Source: Acidobacteriota bacterium (GTDB lineage: Bacteria; Acidobacteriota; Vicinamibacteria; Vicinamibacterales; CAVVIG01). From it: a stretch of DNA of 64,000 nucleotides. The stretch is taken from NCBI GenBank assembly GCA_018268955.1, contig JAFDVO010000001.1, forward strand, positions 1 to 64,000, given 5' to 3'. A program made the translations under genes and the position numbers. Each line of letters begins with the position of its first letter. The first letter of the stretch is position 1. A model generated the notes under the pieces. That model saw only the letters and a list, made by a program, of their open reading frames with translations. It was not told the DNA's origin and did not search any database. This document shows, in pieces, positions 53,578 to 62,574 of this stretch.

Positions 53578-55412
53578 CGGCTCACTTCGCCGCGGCTCTG
53601 CGACCGCAGCACGGTTTCGGTGACGGAGTTGATCGACACGTATCGCGCGAAGTGGCGCGCCAGCACTGCGCCGAGGAGGAATGCCGATCCACCTTCGAAC
53701 GCGAGCTCGTCGACCTCCACCGTGATTTCCAGTCCTCGCCCGAAGGCAATCGGCCCCTTCGAGGGCACGCGTCGCACCACCCGCTGCACGCCAACGGAGC
53801 GCACGCCTTCGATCTGCCGCCGCGCGCTCACGTCGCCGGTCGTCGCGTAGAGTTCGAGCAGATCCCGCAGCGTGGCGGCCCCTTGCGGTCCCGGCACGTC
53901 GACCAGCGACAGGTAGTTCAACGCCAGATGACTGATGGCGCGCCACGCGACCGCGCCGTCCGCGACCGGCGCATACGGGCGGCTCGGCCCAGCGACGACG
54001 CGAATCGCCTTGACGGGAGCGGCGACGTCGAGCAAGAGGTCGCTCTCGCGCACGCCGAGGGGCATCTGCAGCGGAAGGTCGCGATTGGTACACAGGGCCC
54101 GCAGCGACAGCTGCCGCAGGTCGGCCGCATAGGGCGCCTGTGCGGAATCGACCAGGGACAGGAACACCTCGGTACCGATGTAGCTGGAACGCAGGCCGCG
54201 TCGACGCTGCTCTTGTGAGACAAGCCGGGGCTCACGACGGGTCGTGAAGTACGACTGATGGTCAGGGTCGGCAGACGACGTGGCGTAGAACGGCAGGAAC
54301 CGCCGGTCTCCGTCCTCACCAGCGCCGTGGCCGATCACGTCGAGCACCTGGTAGATCTCGAAATCCAGTGGCCGCGTCCGGTCGGCGACCACGTGGAACT
54401 CGTGTGTCGAGTCGGTGACGTTCACGCGGTCGATGCGAGGCTTCTCGAACAGGTTCACCGCCGGCGTGCAGTAGAGACTGAGGCTACCGACGTCCACGAC
54501 GCTCTCGAGCGTCGTGTCGCCGCGCCCGAACAGCAGCACGAGCTCCACCTCGGTGCCGCCGGCCTGCGCGAGGGCATTCCGCAGCCCCTCGACCGCCATG
54601 AAGCGGAACCGCTGCGGGAACGTGAAGTACTCCTGAAGCAGACGGTAGCCCTGGAAGCTGCGGTTCGTCACCGGCAGCAGCGCGTCCTCATCCGCGTACC
54701 CGACCGCGCGCACGGCGGTCGCCGGCAGTGTGGCGGAAACCGGCGTCGGGCCGGTGCCCCTGACCAGCACACCCACGCTGGCCCCGATGCACAACTCCAG
54801 CAGCGTATTCGCCACGTCGTCGCGGCCGCCGAGGTAGAACTCGAGGCGATCGACGTTCGTCTGCGCGAAGGTCGCGCCGGCTGTCGCGCGCAACGTGATG
54901 CGGAGACCGCCCTTGATGCGAGAGGCGTACGGCAGCGTTGTCAGCGGCAGATCGGGCGCGAACGAGAAGTAGCGGACGTTCGCGATCTCCACCGCGTGCA
55001 GGACGACATCGTGTGCCGTCCTGAACTCGCAGGGTGTCTGGTCATCGGCCGCCGTCACCGACTGCATCACCGTTCCCCGCGGAACGCGTCGGCCGGTCAG
55101 CAGCCCCGGGTCATCCCGGTCGGGCTGCAGCCGTGCAATCAGCATGGACGGCGTCGGGCAGAGGTAGTGCGGGCAGACGATTTCCAGGAGCGACTGCGTG
55201 AAACGCGGGAACTCGGCGTCGAGCTTCAGCTGCACGCGCGCCGCCAGGAAGCCGACCGCTTCGAGCAGCCGCTCCACGTACGGGTCGGCGACCTCGAGCC
55301 CGTTCATGCTGAGGCGCGCCGCAATCTTCGGGAACTGCTGCGCGAATTCAGCCCCCATCTCGCGGAGGTGCTGGAGTTCGAGGTTGTAGTACCGGAGCAG
55401 CCGCGGATCCAT
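53541..55412 (-). CDS. tssF: T6SS baseplate protein TssF
   Basis: A 623-residue wedge protein. The start MDPRLLRYYNLELQHLREMG is typical, as are EFAQQFPKIAARL, DPYVERLLEAVGFLAARVQLKLDAEFPRF and LRDLLELYA near the end. Its ATG overlaps the tssE TAA by one base. Length agrees with the family (about 590-630). Confidence 0.94.
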   Translation of the reverse strand: MDPRLLRYYNLELQHLREMGAEFAQQFPKIAARLSMNGLEVADPYVERLLEAVGFLAARVQLKLDAEFPRFTQSLLEIVCPHYLCPTPSMLIARLQPDRDDPGLLTGRRVPRGTVMQSVTAADDQTPCEFRTAHDVVLHAVEIANVRYFSFAPDLPLTTLPYASRIKGGLRITLRATAGATFAQTNVDRLEFYLGGRDDVANTLLELCIGASVGVLVRGTGPTPVSATLPATAVRAVGYADEDALLPVTNRSFQGYRLLQEYFTFPQRFRFMAVEGLRNALAQAGGTEVELVLLFGRGDTTLESVVDVGSLSLYCTPAVNLFEKPRIDRVNVTDSTHEFHVVADRTRPLDFEIYQVLDVIGHGAGEDGDRRFLPFYATSSADPDHQSYFTTRREPRLVSQEQRRRGLRSSYIGTEVFLSLVDSAQAPYAADLRQLSLRALCTNRDLPLQMPLGVRESDLLLDVAAPVKAIRVVAGPSRPYAPVADGAVAWRAISHLALNYLSLVDVPGPQGAATLRDLLELYATTGDVSARRQIEGVRSVGVQRVVRRVPSKGPIAFGRGLEITVEVDELAFEGGSAFLLGAVLARHFARYVSINSVTETVLRSQSRGEVSRWTPDWGTRPTL

Positions 55413-55930
55413 TACACCGCCCGGCCCGCGTTCAGGTCCGCCAGCGCCACGTGCCCGGTCTCGAGATCGATTTCGGTGCGTACGAGCAGTTCCATCGGAA
55501 CCGGCTCCGCCCACAGTTGCCCGGAGATTTGGATGCCAATGACGTTGTGCTGATTGTGGTCCGCGACCTCGACCGCCCGCACGCGCAGTGAATCGGCTAG
55601 AATCCTCGGCTCGAATTCGATGATGGCTTCGCGGATGCCGCGCTCCAGATCGGTGATCTCGATCGAGGATGCGGTGCGGCCCGAGAGCGCGGGCAAGCCG
55701 TAGTTGATCACCGAGCGGCGGGCATACGGGACGGACCCAAGTTCGTCCTTGCGCTCGAGCCTGGCCGTGTTGAGCAGCCATGCGAGATCCCGCAGAACGG
55801 CCGCCCGGAGCTCGCGCTTGTTCATCACACGGGCTTCACGCGGTTCGATCCTGGTGCCGGGGTCATCGTCCGTGAGCCGGTCGAGCAGCGCTGGCTGCAG
55901 GAGGTCCTGGGGGGCGCGCGGTTCAGGCAT
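55412..55930 (-). CDS. tssE: T6SS baseplate protein TssE (gp25-like)
   Basis: A 172-residue lysozyme-like gp25 homologue of the baseplate. LQPALLDRLTDDDPG opens it, followed by LRAAVLRDLAWLLNT and the gp25 core IEITDLERGIREAIIEFEPRI. I use the ATG at 55930, which gives the normal N-terminus; an internal ATG at MNKRELR would drop it. It overlaps tagJ by 8 bases. Confidence 0.93.
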   Translation of the reverse strand: MPEPRAPQDLLQPALLDRLTDDDPGTRIEPREARVMNKRELRAAVLRDLAWLLNTARLERKDELGSVPYARRSVINYGLPALSGRTASSIEITDLERGIREAIIEFEPRILADSLRVRAVEVADHNQHNVIGIQISGQLWAEPVPMELLVRTEIDLETGHVALADLNAGRAV

Positions 55931-56762
55931 CGGCCGCACCGGCCGCGTCCGCGGCGGCGGCACTCTCGCCGATGGTGATGCTGCGGACCTCGAGGATCGG
56001 GTGGTCGCCCGCGTCGGTTGCCAGCATGCGCTGCCCGAGCCCGCTGAACGCCCCTTCGGCGAACTCGGTCCACTCGGTCTTGCGGGCGAGCGCCACGAGG
56101 CCATCTCCAGACGACTCGGAGCCGGGGTAGCGGGTCGGGATCAGCGCCAGCGTGTCGCCGCCGTTCGCGAACTCGAGGTGCGCGGGCATCCAGACCAGAT
56201 CCCGCAGGTCCTCAGGGGCATCTATCGCAATCGTGCTCAGGCGGGCGAAGGGCACCCAGTAGTAGCGCCCGTTGATCATCGCCTCGAGGACCGGGCCCAG
56301 CCGGCTATCGGCATCGGCGATCCACTCGAACGGCTGCCCGTCGATCTGCCCGAACGATACGGGCGCCTCTTCGAAGGCGCGCCCGCGGAGTTCTTCGGCC
56401 TGCGCCGCCTCCCCGCGTCCGGCACGCAGCCGCGACTCGATCAGCAGCGCGAGCCACTGGTCCGGCTCGCCGAGGATCATCGGGGACTTGCGCCCCTCGA
56501 ACACCTCGCGGCGGACAGCTTCGCACCGGACCGCCTCGCCGTACATCTGCGCCATCGGGATGGCGGTGGCGTCCATCTCGGCCGCCAGCTTCATCTGGTT
56601 CAGCGCGCGCTCCCACTGCCCGAGGACGCAGAGCAACTGCGCGAGAAACACGCGCAGCTTCATGTTCCCCGGGTTCGCCCGCACGTCGTCCTGAAGCCGC
56701 TTGAGCGCGGCCTGCGGATCGCCCTCACGGAGCAACTGTTCGGCGGCAGCGGAGAGTGTCAT
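55923..56762 (-). CDS. tagJ: T6SS accessory protein TagJ (ImpE/SciE)
   Basis: A 279-residue protein of the ImpE family. The N-terminal half has TPR-like helices (LLREGDPQAALKRLQDDVRANPGN, RVFLAQLLCVLGQWERALNQ). The C-terminal half has RYYWVPFARLSTI, DLVWMPAHLEFANGGDTLALIPTRYPGSE. TagJ binds TssB and modulates sheath recycling. The start overlaps the hcp stop. Confidence 0.92.
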   Translation of the reverse strand: MTLSAAAEQLLREGDPQAALKRLQDDVRANPGNMKLRVFLAQLLCVLGQWERALNQMKLAAEMDATAIPMAQMYGEAVRCEAVRREVFEGRKSPMILGEPDQWLALLIESRLRAGRGEAAQAEELRGRAFEEAPVSFGQIDGQPFEWIADADSRLGPVLEAMINGRYYWVPFARLSTIAIDAPEDLRDLVWMPAHLEFANGGDTLALIPTRYPGSESSGDGLVALARKTEWTEFAEGAFSGLGQRMLATDAGDHPILEVRSITIGESAAAADAAGAADA

Positions 56763-57274
56763 TCGGCGCTCAGGAATTCGTCGATGTACGACATACCGCC
56801 GCGGGCCTGGCCGTCCGGCCCCTGGGGCACGTATGTCACCTCGATTTTGTTGAACGTGAAGCTGATTCGCTCGATCGGCTCGACGGACGGTTCATCTTTG
56901 TCGGCCTTGATTGAGACCGACGCGACGCGCGCATCCTGCAGCTTGATCTTGAAGTAGTCGAGCGAAGCATTCCCGGCCTTGCGTACGGTCAGCACCGCCT
57001 CCTTGATCGCCTCATTGGTCCGCAGGGCGGACATGAGCCCTGTCGACGCGCTGTCGATTCGCTTGACGACCTTCAGTTCACGAACCGTCGCGCGGCCGGT
57101 GACGGCAGTGCCGCCTCCGGCCGCACTTCGGGACTGCATGCCCCACGACCACCCAAGCACTTCAATCTCACCCTTGTGCTTCGCGTCCTGCGCTTCGCCG
57201 TTGATGGCCCCGCGCACGGCACCCTTCACACTCAGAAAGATGTCGAACGCGCCGTGGGCTTGTGGTGTGGACAT
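56759..57274 (-). CDS. hcp: Hcp tube protein, copy 1 (TssD)
   Basis: A 171-residue Hcp-fold protein: FDIFLSVKGAVRG, HKGEIEVLGWSWGMQ, VLTVRKAGNASLDYFKIKLQD and ISFTFNKIEVTY. Hcp hexamers stack to form the inner tube, and some bind small effectors. It is one of two differing tandem copies and overlaps tagJ. Confidence 0.92.
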   Translation of the reverse strand: MSTPQAHGAFDIFLSVKGAVRGAINGEAQDAKHKGEIEVLGWSWGMQSRSAAGGGTAVTGRATVRELKVVKRIDSASTGLMSALRTNEAIKEAVLTVRKAGNASLDYFKIKLQDARVASVSIKADKDEPSVEPIERISFTFNKIEVTYVPQGPDGQARGGMSYIDEFLSAE

Positions 57275-57291
57275 GTGAGGAGATATCCGCG

Positions 57292-57768
57292 CTATGCGGT
57301 GTAGACGTGCTTCTTGATGTCACCCTTGAAGTAGATTGAGGCGTCGAGCTTGCCGTCAGCCTTCTGCGCCTTGTAGTCCAGGGTGATCTTCGCGGCCTGC
57401 AGCGTGACGCTCTCGAGGACCTCGTCCGAAACGGAGGCTGACACGCTGGTCACGTACACCTCCTCGAGCTTGTAGGTGAGGAACTCCTGCGGACTCTCGC
57501 CAGCCTTCCGGATGGTCAACGTCGCCTCGTCGAAATGCTTGCCATTCGCACAGGCCAGTTGCAGCTTGGGGGACGCCTTGTCGAACTTCTTTGCGATGAC
57601 GATGTCCTGGAAGTTCGCTTTTCCTGAGCCCGCGCCCGCGCCGAACGCCATCGATGACGGGTTCGACACGCCCCAGCTCACCGACAGGATCTGGATCTCG
57701 CCAGGATGCTTCGCGTCCAACGACTCGCCCGGCGCATCCTTGATCTTCAAGAACATATCTACTGCCAT
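57292..57768 (-). CDS. hcp: Hcp tube protein, copy 2 (TssD)
   Basis: A 158-residue Hcp-fold protein: VDMFLKIKDAPGESLDAKHPGEIQILSVSWGVS (read in parts), ATLTIRKAGESPQEFLTYKLEEVYVTS and AKITLDYKAQKADG. It is clearly diverged from copy 1, 17 bases further on, so the two probably have distinct jobs (mixed tube or different cargo). It follows tssC by 50 bases. Confidence 0.93.
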   Translation of the reverse strand: MAVDMFLKIKDAPGESLDAKHPGEIQILSVSWGVSNPSSMAFGAGAGSGKANFQDIVIAKKFDKASPKLQLACANGKHFDEATLTIRKAGESPQEFLTYKLEEVYVTSVSASVSDEVLESVTLQAAKITLDYKAQKADGKLDASIYFKGDIKKHVYTA

Positions 57769-57818
57769 GCGCTCACACTCCTCTCACAGTTGCCCCCTCG
57801 CCGGGGACGTGGCTTGGG

Positions 57819-59315
57819 CTAGGCGCCCTTCCCAGACGGCAGCTTCGACACGAGGCTGAGCGACACAGTCAGCCCTTCGAGCTGGTAGTGAGGCCGCAGG
57901 GAGAATTTCGCAGAATAGTAGCCGGGATTCCCTTCGATCTCGGACACGGTCACCTCGGCGCCAGCCAGTGGCTTGGACGCTTTGGTGGCCTCCGACGAGT
58001 GCGCCGGGTCACCGTCGACGTAGTTGATGATCCAGTCCTGCAGCCAGGCCTGCATGTCGCTGCGCTCCTTGAACGAGCCGATTTTGTCGCGGACGATGCA
58101 CTTCAGGTAGTGCGCGAAGCGGCAGGTGGCGAACAGGTACGGCAGGCGCGCAGCCAGGTTCGCATTTGCCGTGGCATCGGGATCGTCGTACTGCGCCGGC
58201 TTCTGCAGCGACTGCGCGCCGATGAACGCGGCGAAGTCCGAGTTCTTGCGATGCAACAGCGGCATGAACCCGTTCTTCGCGAGCTCCGCCTCGCGGCGAT
58301 CACTGATCGCCACCTCGGTCGGGCACTTCATGTCCACGCCGCCGTCGTCAGTCGGGAACGTGTGGACCGGCAGCCCCTCGACCGCGCCACCCGATTCGAC
58401 GCCGCGGATGGCCGTGCACCAGCCGTAGGTCTTGAAGGAGCGCGTGATGTTCGTCGCCATGGCGTAGGCGGAGTTCGCCCAGGTATAGCGGCTGTGATCC
58501 GCCGCGCCCGTATCTTCCTCGAACGCGAACTCCTCGACGGGCGCGGTCTTCGCACCGTAGGGCAGCCGCGCCAGGAACCGGGGCATCGTCAGGCCGATGT
58601 AGCGGGAGTCCTCGGATTCACGGAGGGATCGCCACGCGGCGTACTCCGGTGTCTCGAAAATCTTCGTCAGGTCGCGCGGGTTCGCGAGTTCCTGCCAGCT
58701 CTCCATCTGCATGACGGTCGGGGAGGCGGCGGCGAGGAAGGGCGCGTGCGCGGCGGCGGCGATTTGCGCCATCTCACCGAGCAGTTCCACGTCGGGCGCA
58801 GTCTGGTCGAAGTAGTAGTCGCCAACCAGGCAGCCGAACGGCTGGCCGCCGAACTGGCCGTACTCGGCTTCGTAGATCTTCTTGAAGAGCGGACTCTGGT
58901 CCCACGCGGTGCCCTTGTAGCGCTTGAGCGTCTTGCCGAGATCCGCCTTGCTGATGTTCATGACGCGGATCTTGAGCATCTCGTCGGTCTCGGTGTTGTT
59001 GACGAGATAGTGCAGCCCGCGCCAGGCGCCTTCGAGCTTCTGGAAGTCCGCGTGGTGCAGGATGACGTTGATCTGCTCAGTGAGCTTGGTGTCGATCTGC
59101 GCGATCATCGCCTCGATCGACTTGATCACGTCGCTGCCGATGAGCGCGGTCTGCGAGAGCGCCTGTTCCGCGAGCGTGCGGACTGCCTTCTCGACCGCCT
59201 CCTTGGCCTCATCGGTCTTCGGCTTGAACTCCTTGCGGAGCAGGGCGTCGAAATCGGTCGCTTCGGCGGCACCGGCGGCCGGCGCCGCCTGCTGCTGCGT
59301 GTTCTGATCTGCCAT
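57819..59315 (-). CDS. tssC: T6SS sheath large subunit TssC (VipB)
   Basis: A 498-residue canonical sheath protein. An N-terminal helix region (DFDALLRKEFKPK) is of the kind ClpV binds. The core has LEGAWRGLHYLVNNTETDEM, LTMPRFLARLPYG, FAFEED and WANSAYAMATNI. The C-terminus VSEIEGNPGYYSAKFSLRPHYQLEGLTVSLSL is the sheath-handshake region. It follows tssB by 23 bases. Confidence 0.96.
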   Translation of the reverse strand: MADQNTQQQAAPAAGAAEATDFDALLRKEFKPKTDEAKEAVEKAVRTLAEQALSQTALIGSDVIKSIEAMIAQIDTKLTEQINVILHHADFQKLEGAWRGLHYLVNNTETDEMLKIRVMNISKADLGKTLKRYKGTAWDQSPLFKKIYEAEYGQFGGQPFGCLVGDYYFDQTAPDVELLGEMAQIAAAAHAPFLAAASPTVMQMESWQELANPRDLTKIFETPEYAAWRSLRESEDSRYIGLTMPRFLARLPYGAKTAPVEEFAFEEDTGAADHSRYTWANSAYAMATNITRSFKTYGWCTAIRGVESGGAVEGLPVHTFPTDDGGVDMKCPTEVAISDRREAELAKNGFMPLLHRKNSDFAAFIGAQSLQKPAQYDDPDATANANLAARLPYLFATCRFAHYLKCIVRDKIGSFKERSDMQAWLQDWIINYVDGDPAHSSEATKASKPLAGAEVTVSEIEGNPGYYSAKFSLRPHYQLEGLTVSLSLVSKLPSGKGA

Positions 59316-59338
59316 GAATGTTCTCCGCTCCGTCCCGA

Positions 59339-59848
59339 TTACGCCGACTCACCCTGCGGCTTCTTCGAGGCCGCGAGCGTCTGCAGCAGCGTGGGATCCT
59401 GCAGCAGCTTCTGCACGAGGTCCTCGGCGCCGCTCTTGCCGTCCATGTAGGTGATCAGGTTGGCCAGCTGCTGACGCGCCTCGAGCAGTTTGTTGAGCGC
59501 GTCCACCTTGCGCGCCACCGCGGCGGGCGAGAAGTCGTCCATGCTCTCAAAGGTGAGCTCGACGTTCATGTTGCCCTCACCCGTCAGGGTGTTCGGCACC
59601 TGGAACGCGACGCGCGGCTTCATCGCCTTCATGCGGCTGTCGAAGTTGTCGACGTCGATGTCCAGGAACTTGCGATCGGCAACGGGGGCCAAGGGCTCAG
59701 CCGGCTTGCCCGAGAGGTCGGCGAGCACGCCCATGACGAAGGGGAGCTGCACCTTCTTCTCCGCGCCGTACAGCTCCACGTCGTACTCGATCTGCACGCG
59801 CGGTGCGCGGTTGCGTGCAATGAATTTCTGACTGCTTGCCTTCGCCAC
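59339..59848 (-). CDS. tssB: T6SS sheath small subunit TssB (VipA)
   Basis: A 169-residue protein with RVQIEYDVELYGAEKKVQLPF, VLADLSG, FLDIDVDNFDSRMKAMKPRV and ELTFESMDDFSPAAVARKV. It pairs with TssC to build the contractile sheath. It follows tssA by 34 bases. Confidence 0.96.
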   Translation of the reverse strand: MAKASSQKFIARNRAPRVQIEYDVELYGAEKKVQLPFVMGVLADLSGKPAEPLAPVADRKFLDIDVDNFDSRMKAMKPRVAFQVPNTLTGEGNMNVELTFESMDDFSPAAVARKVDALNKLLEARQQLANLITYMDGKSGAEDLVQKLLQDPTLLQTLAASKKPQGESA

Positions 59849-59882
59849 TCAACACCTCCCACCCACCGGTCACCCGGCGGTG

Positions 59883-60911
59883 CTAGTACTCGTCTCGCAA
59901 TCCCGCGGCGCTCTTCACGCTCGGGACCGCCTCAGGCGCGATATCGGCCAACAACTCGAGGAAATCCATCGAGACCAGGCGCTTGGCCCGGTCCACGAAC
60001 AGGGGGATCGGACTGGAGGGCTCGGTGCGCTTGAAGAAATCAGCCACCGCGTCCAGCGCCCGAATCGCCTCTTCTCTCGAACGGATCGAGCCGCCACTAT
60101 AGCCCACGCCGGCGCCTGCCGAACTACCGCCCCCGCCCTCAGCGTCGACTGAGCTTCGGGCGTCGTCGGGAGAGCCTACATAGTCTTGGCAGACCTTCCG
60201 GATCCGGCCGAGGACCGCCCGCAGCGGGTCGAAGGTCGGCACCATCTCGGTGCCGCCCTCCGCCTGCATCTTCTCCTCAATCGCCCGGAGGGCATCCAGG
60301 GTGATGGCTATGGCCGCGAGGATACCCTGCAGGTTGTCGACAGGCGCCTCCAAGAAAGCTGCGCGAATCGCACTCTCGTCCGGCCGTGTCTCCCCCTCGG
60401 CGGGCGCCTGCTGCCCCAGCGCCATGTCGACATCGCGAAGCGAGAAGCGGCCGTGCGTCCGGCTGGACACGAGCGGCATCCGCCGCAGCCTGTCGACCAC
60501 GGCCATCAGGTCCGCGAAGCAGTTCAGCGCGTTGCGCCGGAACAGGGCGTCTTCGTCGATCAGCGGATAGACGGTGGGCCAGTAGATGTCCAGCCACTTC
60601 GCCGCCACGGACACGGCCTCGCTGAAGGCGGTGAGACCATCGGTCCTCAGGAGTGCTGTGCCCGCGTATGCCAGCAGGCGCAGGTCCTTCGTACGGCTCA
60701 GCGCCTCCAGCGACGTGTCGCGCACCTGCCCCCAGTCGATCGGGGGACGACCACCGTCGCCCTCCTCGGAGGCGTCGATCGACAGCGTTCGGCCGTACAA
60801 ACGGAGCCCGTCCAAGGCAGCGATAACGGGCGAATCTTCGAGGTTCTCACCGCAGGGCTGCTCCTCCGAGATCGGCTCGAGCAGGGCCGCTGCATTCCAT
60901 TCAGCACTCAT
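59883..60911 (-). CDS. tssA: T6SS protein TssA (ImpA family)
   Basis: A 342-residue protein with an ImpA N-terminal domain (PCGENLEDSPVIAALDGL, WGQVRDTSLEALSRTKDLRLLAY, DIYWPTVYPLIDEDALFRRNALN) and a C-terminal REEAIRALDAVADFFKRTEPSSPIPLFVDRAKRL (read in parts) of the TssA1 type. TssA primes or caps sheath growth. It is the first gene after a promoter-like gap. Confidence 0.93.
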   Translation of the reverse strand: MSAEWNAAALLEPISEEQPCGENLEDSPVIAALDGLRLYGRTLSIDASEEGDGGRPPIDWGQVRDTSLEALSRTKDLRLLAYAGTALLRTDGLTAFSEAVSVAAKWLDIYWPTVYPLIDEDALFRRNALNCFADLMAVVDRLRRMPLVSSRTHGRFSLRDVDMALGQQAPAEGETRPDESAIRAAFLEAPVDNLQGILAAIAITLDALRAIEEKMQAEGGTEMVPTFDPLRAVLGRIRKVCQDYVGSPDDARSSVDAEGGGGSSAGAGVGYSGGSIRSREEAIRALDAVADFFKRTEPSSPIPLFVDRAKRLVSMDFLELLADIAPEAVPSVKSAAGLRDEY

Positions 60912-61026
60912 GGTTCCGACCGCTCACGATTGACCGCCACGCCATGTTCCGAAACGCCGGACCGGGCGAACACGAACAACAGGTCGTCGGCCCAAGGGTG
61001 TGAATGGAGCTGTTCGGAACGTCGGC

Positions 61027-61058
61027 ATTGTAGCCGACCTGCATCAGCACCGTGTCAA
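61027..61058 (-). promoter_or_regulatory. Candidate promoter before tssA
   Basis: On the minus strand TTGACA (61053-61058) and TACAAT (61027-61032) are separated by 20 bases, longer than ideal. It lies in the only gap over 150 bases of the main T6SS operon. Confidence 0.35.
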
Positions 61059-61079
61059 TTGATCGGGGTGGACGCGCGC

Positions 61080-62567
61080 CTACGCGTGCGCGTCCACCAC
61101 CACGACGGTGACGTTGTCCGGCGCGCCAGCCTCGAGCGTGGTCTCGATCAGGCGGGCCACGGCCTCACGGACATCCGTGTCGGTCAGCAGCGACACGATC
61201 GTCGCGTCCGGCACCACCCGCGTCAGGCCGTCCGAGCACAGCAGGAACCGGTCGCCCGCCCTCACGTCTTCTTCACGCACGTCCACGGCAAGGTCCGGCT
61301 GCATGCCGACGGCGCGCGTAATCACGCTCGACTCGATGCCGCCAAATCCCTCCAGTTCCGCGAGGCTGTGATCCCGACTGAGCTGCTCGAGCTGGCCCTC
61401 GCGCATGCGGTACACGCGGCTGTCCCCCGCCCACAGCACGGCCGCTCGCGTCCCTCGCGCCAGGAGGGCGACGACGGTGCTGCCGCTCGCATCCGAGAGG
61501 TCCGGCTGCGTCGCCATACGCAGCAGGTGGTCGTTCACGGCACGAATGCGCTGGACCGCGCCCGCCACCGCCTGGTCGAACAGGCCGTCAGGCTGGAAGT
61601 CGGCCAGTGCATCACAAACCAGCCCGCTCGCGACTTCGCCGCGCTCATGGCCACCCATCCCGTCGGCCACCACCCACAGCCCTGCCTCCGGGCGATCGAC
61701 GAAGCTGTCCTCGTTGTTCGTGCGCACACGCCCCATGTCGGATGCTGACGCCGACCGGAACGTGATGCCCTGAAACGCCTCGACCGGCTCGTCTGCGGTT
61801 CCGGCCACGTCGAACAGCACGGCCGGTGCGTTCGGGTGCATCGCCACGCTCCGCCATCCGCAGCCGGACCAGTTGCCCTTGAGCAACGCCGTGTACTGCT
61901 CCGGTGCAGGCAGGCCGGCGAGCAGCAGGCATGAGGGCTCGATGAGCGAGGACCCATCGGTCCACCACAGCACAAGTGGTGCGTACTGCGCTTCGAGCTG
62001 ACGCGAGACCAGCTGCTCGAATACCGAACCGACATGGGCGGATGCGCTGATTGGCACCTGCCAGGGCTGCGGCGTGTCGGTCAGGATGGCCGTCACCTCG
62101 GGATCGAGCGGGAGTCCCGCCGGCGTGCTCACCACCGAGAGCGGCCCGTCCAGCGCCGCCACACGCGCATCGAACCGGTCGAAATCCACATCGTCGGTCG
62201 CGAGCGTCTCGATGACGAGCAGTTCAGCGGCGTCGAGGAAGGCGGACGCCGCGGACGCGGCCGGCAGCAGGGGCGCATCGTCCGGCAGTTCGGCCACGAT
62301 CGTCAGCGGGAAGTAGCGGCCGACGCGATCGACGCTCGGCGCCACGAGCCCGATCACGGGCGCCGCCCCTGCCACACCCGCGGCGCAGAGGAAGCGCCAC
62401 GCGGGGCTGGTCAGGTAGACCTCGAGCCACCCGGGGCCGAGTTCGTCTTTCGCCGCCGCGAGACAGCCCCGCAGCCACGCGTCCCACATGTCGACGAACT
62501 CGTCCGACACGCGACGACGAACGAAGTCGCCGTGGCTGGGGAGCTTGCCGTAGAAGCCGACCTGCAT
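61080..62567 (-). CDS. TagF-PppA fusion: T6SS repressor plus PP2C phosphatase
   Basis: A 495-residue fusion. Residues 1-225 are TagF (MQVGFYGKLPSHGDFVRRRV, YLTSPAWRFLCAAG, VGRYFPLTIVAEL). Residues about 260-495 are a PP2C Ser/Thr phosphatase: MGRVRTNNEDSF, WVVADGMGGHERGE (about 300), LWAGDSRVYRMREGQLEQLSRDHS, LLCSDGLTRVV and APDNVTVVVVD, with metal Asp residues intact. In Pseudomonas TagF represses T6SS and PppA dephosphorylates Fha, opposing PpkA. The start is the ATG at 62567, 7 bases past the tssM stop. Confidence 0.94.
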   Translation of the reverse strand: MQVGFYGKLPSHGDFVRRRVSDEFVDMWDAWLRGCLAAAKDELGPGWLEVYLTSPAWRFLCAAGVAGAAPVIGLVAPSVDRVGRYFPLTIVAELPDDAPLLPAASAASAFLDAAELLVIETLATDDVDFDRFDARVAALDGPLSVVSTPAGLPLDPEVTAILTDTPQPWQVPISASAHVGSVFEQLVSRQLEAQYAPLVLWWTDGSSLIEPSCLLLAGLPAPEQYTALLKGNWSGCGWRSVAMHPNAPAVLFDVAGTADEPVEAFQGITFRSASASDMGRVRTNNEDSFVDRPEAGLWVVADGMGGHERGEVASGLVCDALADFQPDGLFDQAVAGAVQRIRAVNDHLLRMATQPDLSDASGSTVVALLARGTRAAVLWAGDSRVYRMREGQLEQLSRDHSLAELEGFGGIESSVITRAVGMQPDLAVDVREEDVRAGDRFLLCSDGLTRVVPDATIVSLLTDTDVREAVARLIETTLEAGAPDNVTVVVVDAHA

Positions 62568-62574
62568 TGCGGGC

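Noticed and set aside
57888-59450. Plus-strand ORF of 520 codons over tssC
   Set aside because: Antisense to a canonical TssC; no domain or ribosome site.
61020-61064. Sigma-54 promoter before tssA
   Set aside because: TGACACG is present, but the GC element does not follow at the required distance; a sigma-70-like reading is only slightly better.
60186-61748. Plus-strand ORF of 520 codons across tssA and the TagF-PppA gene
   Set aside because: It runs antisense to two well-supported genes and through their gap; composition is that of a shadow frame.
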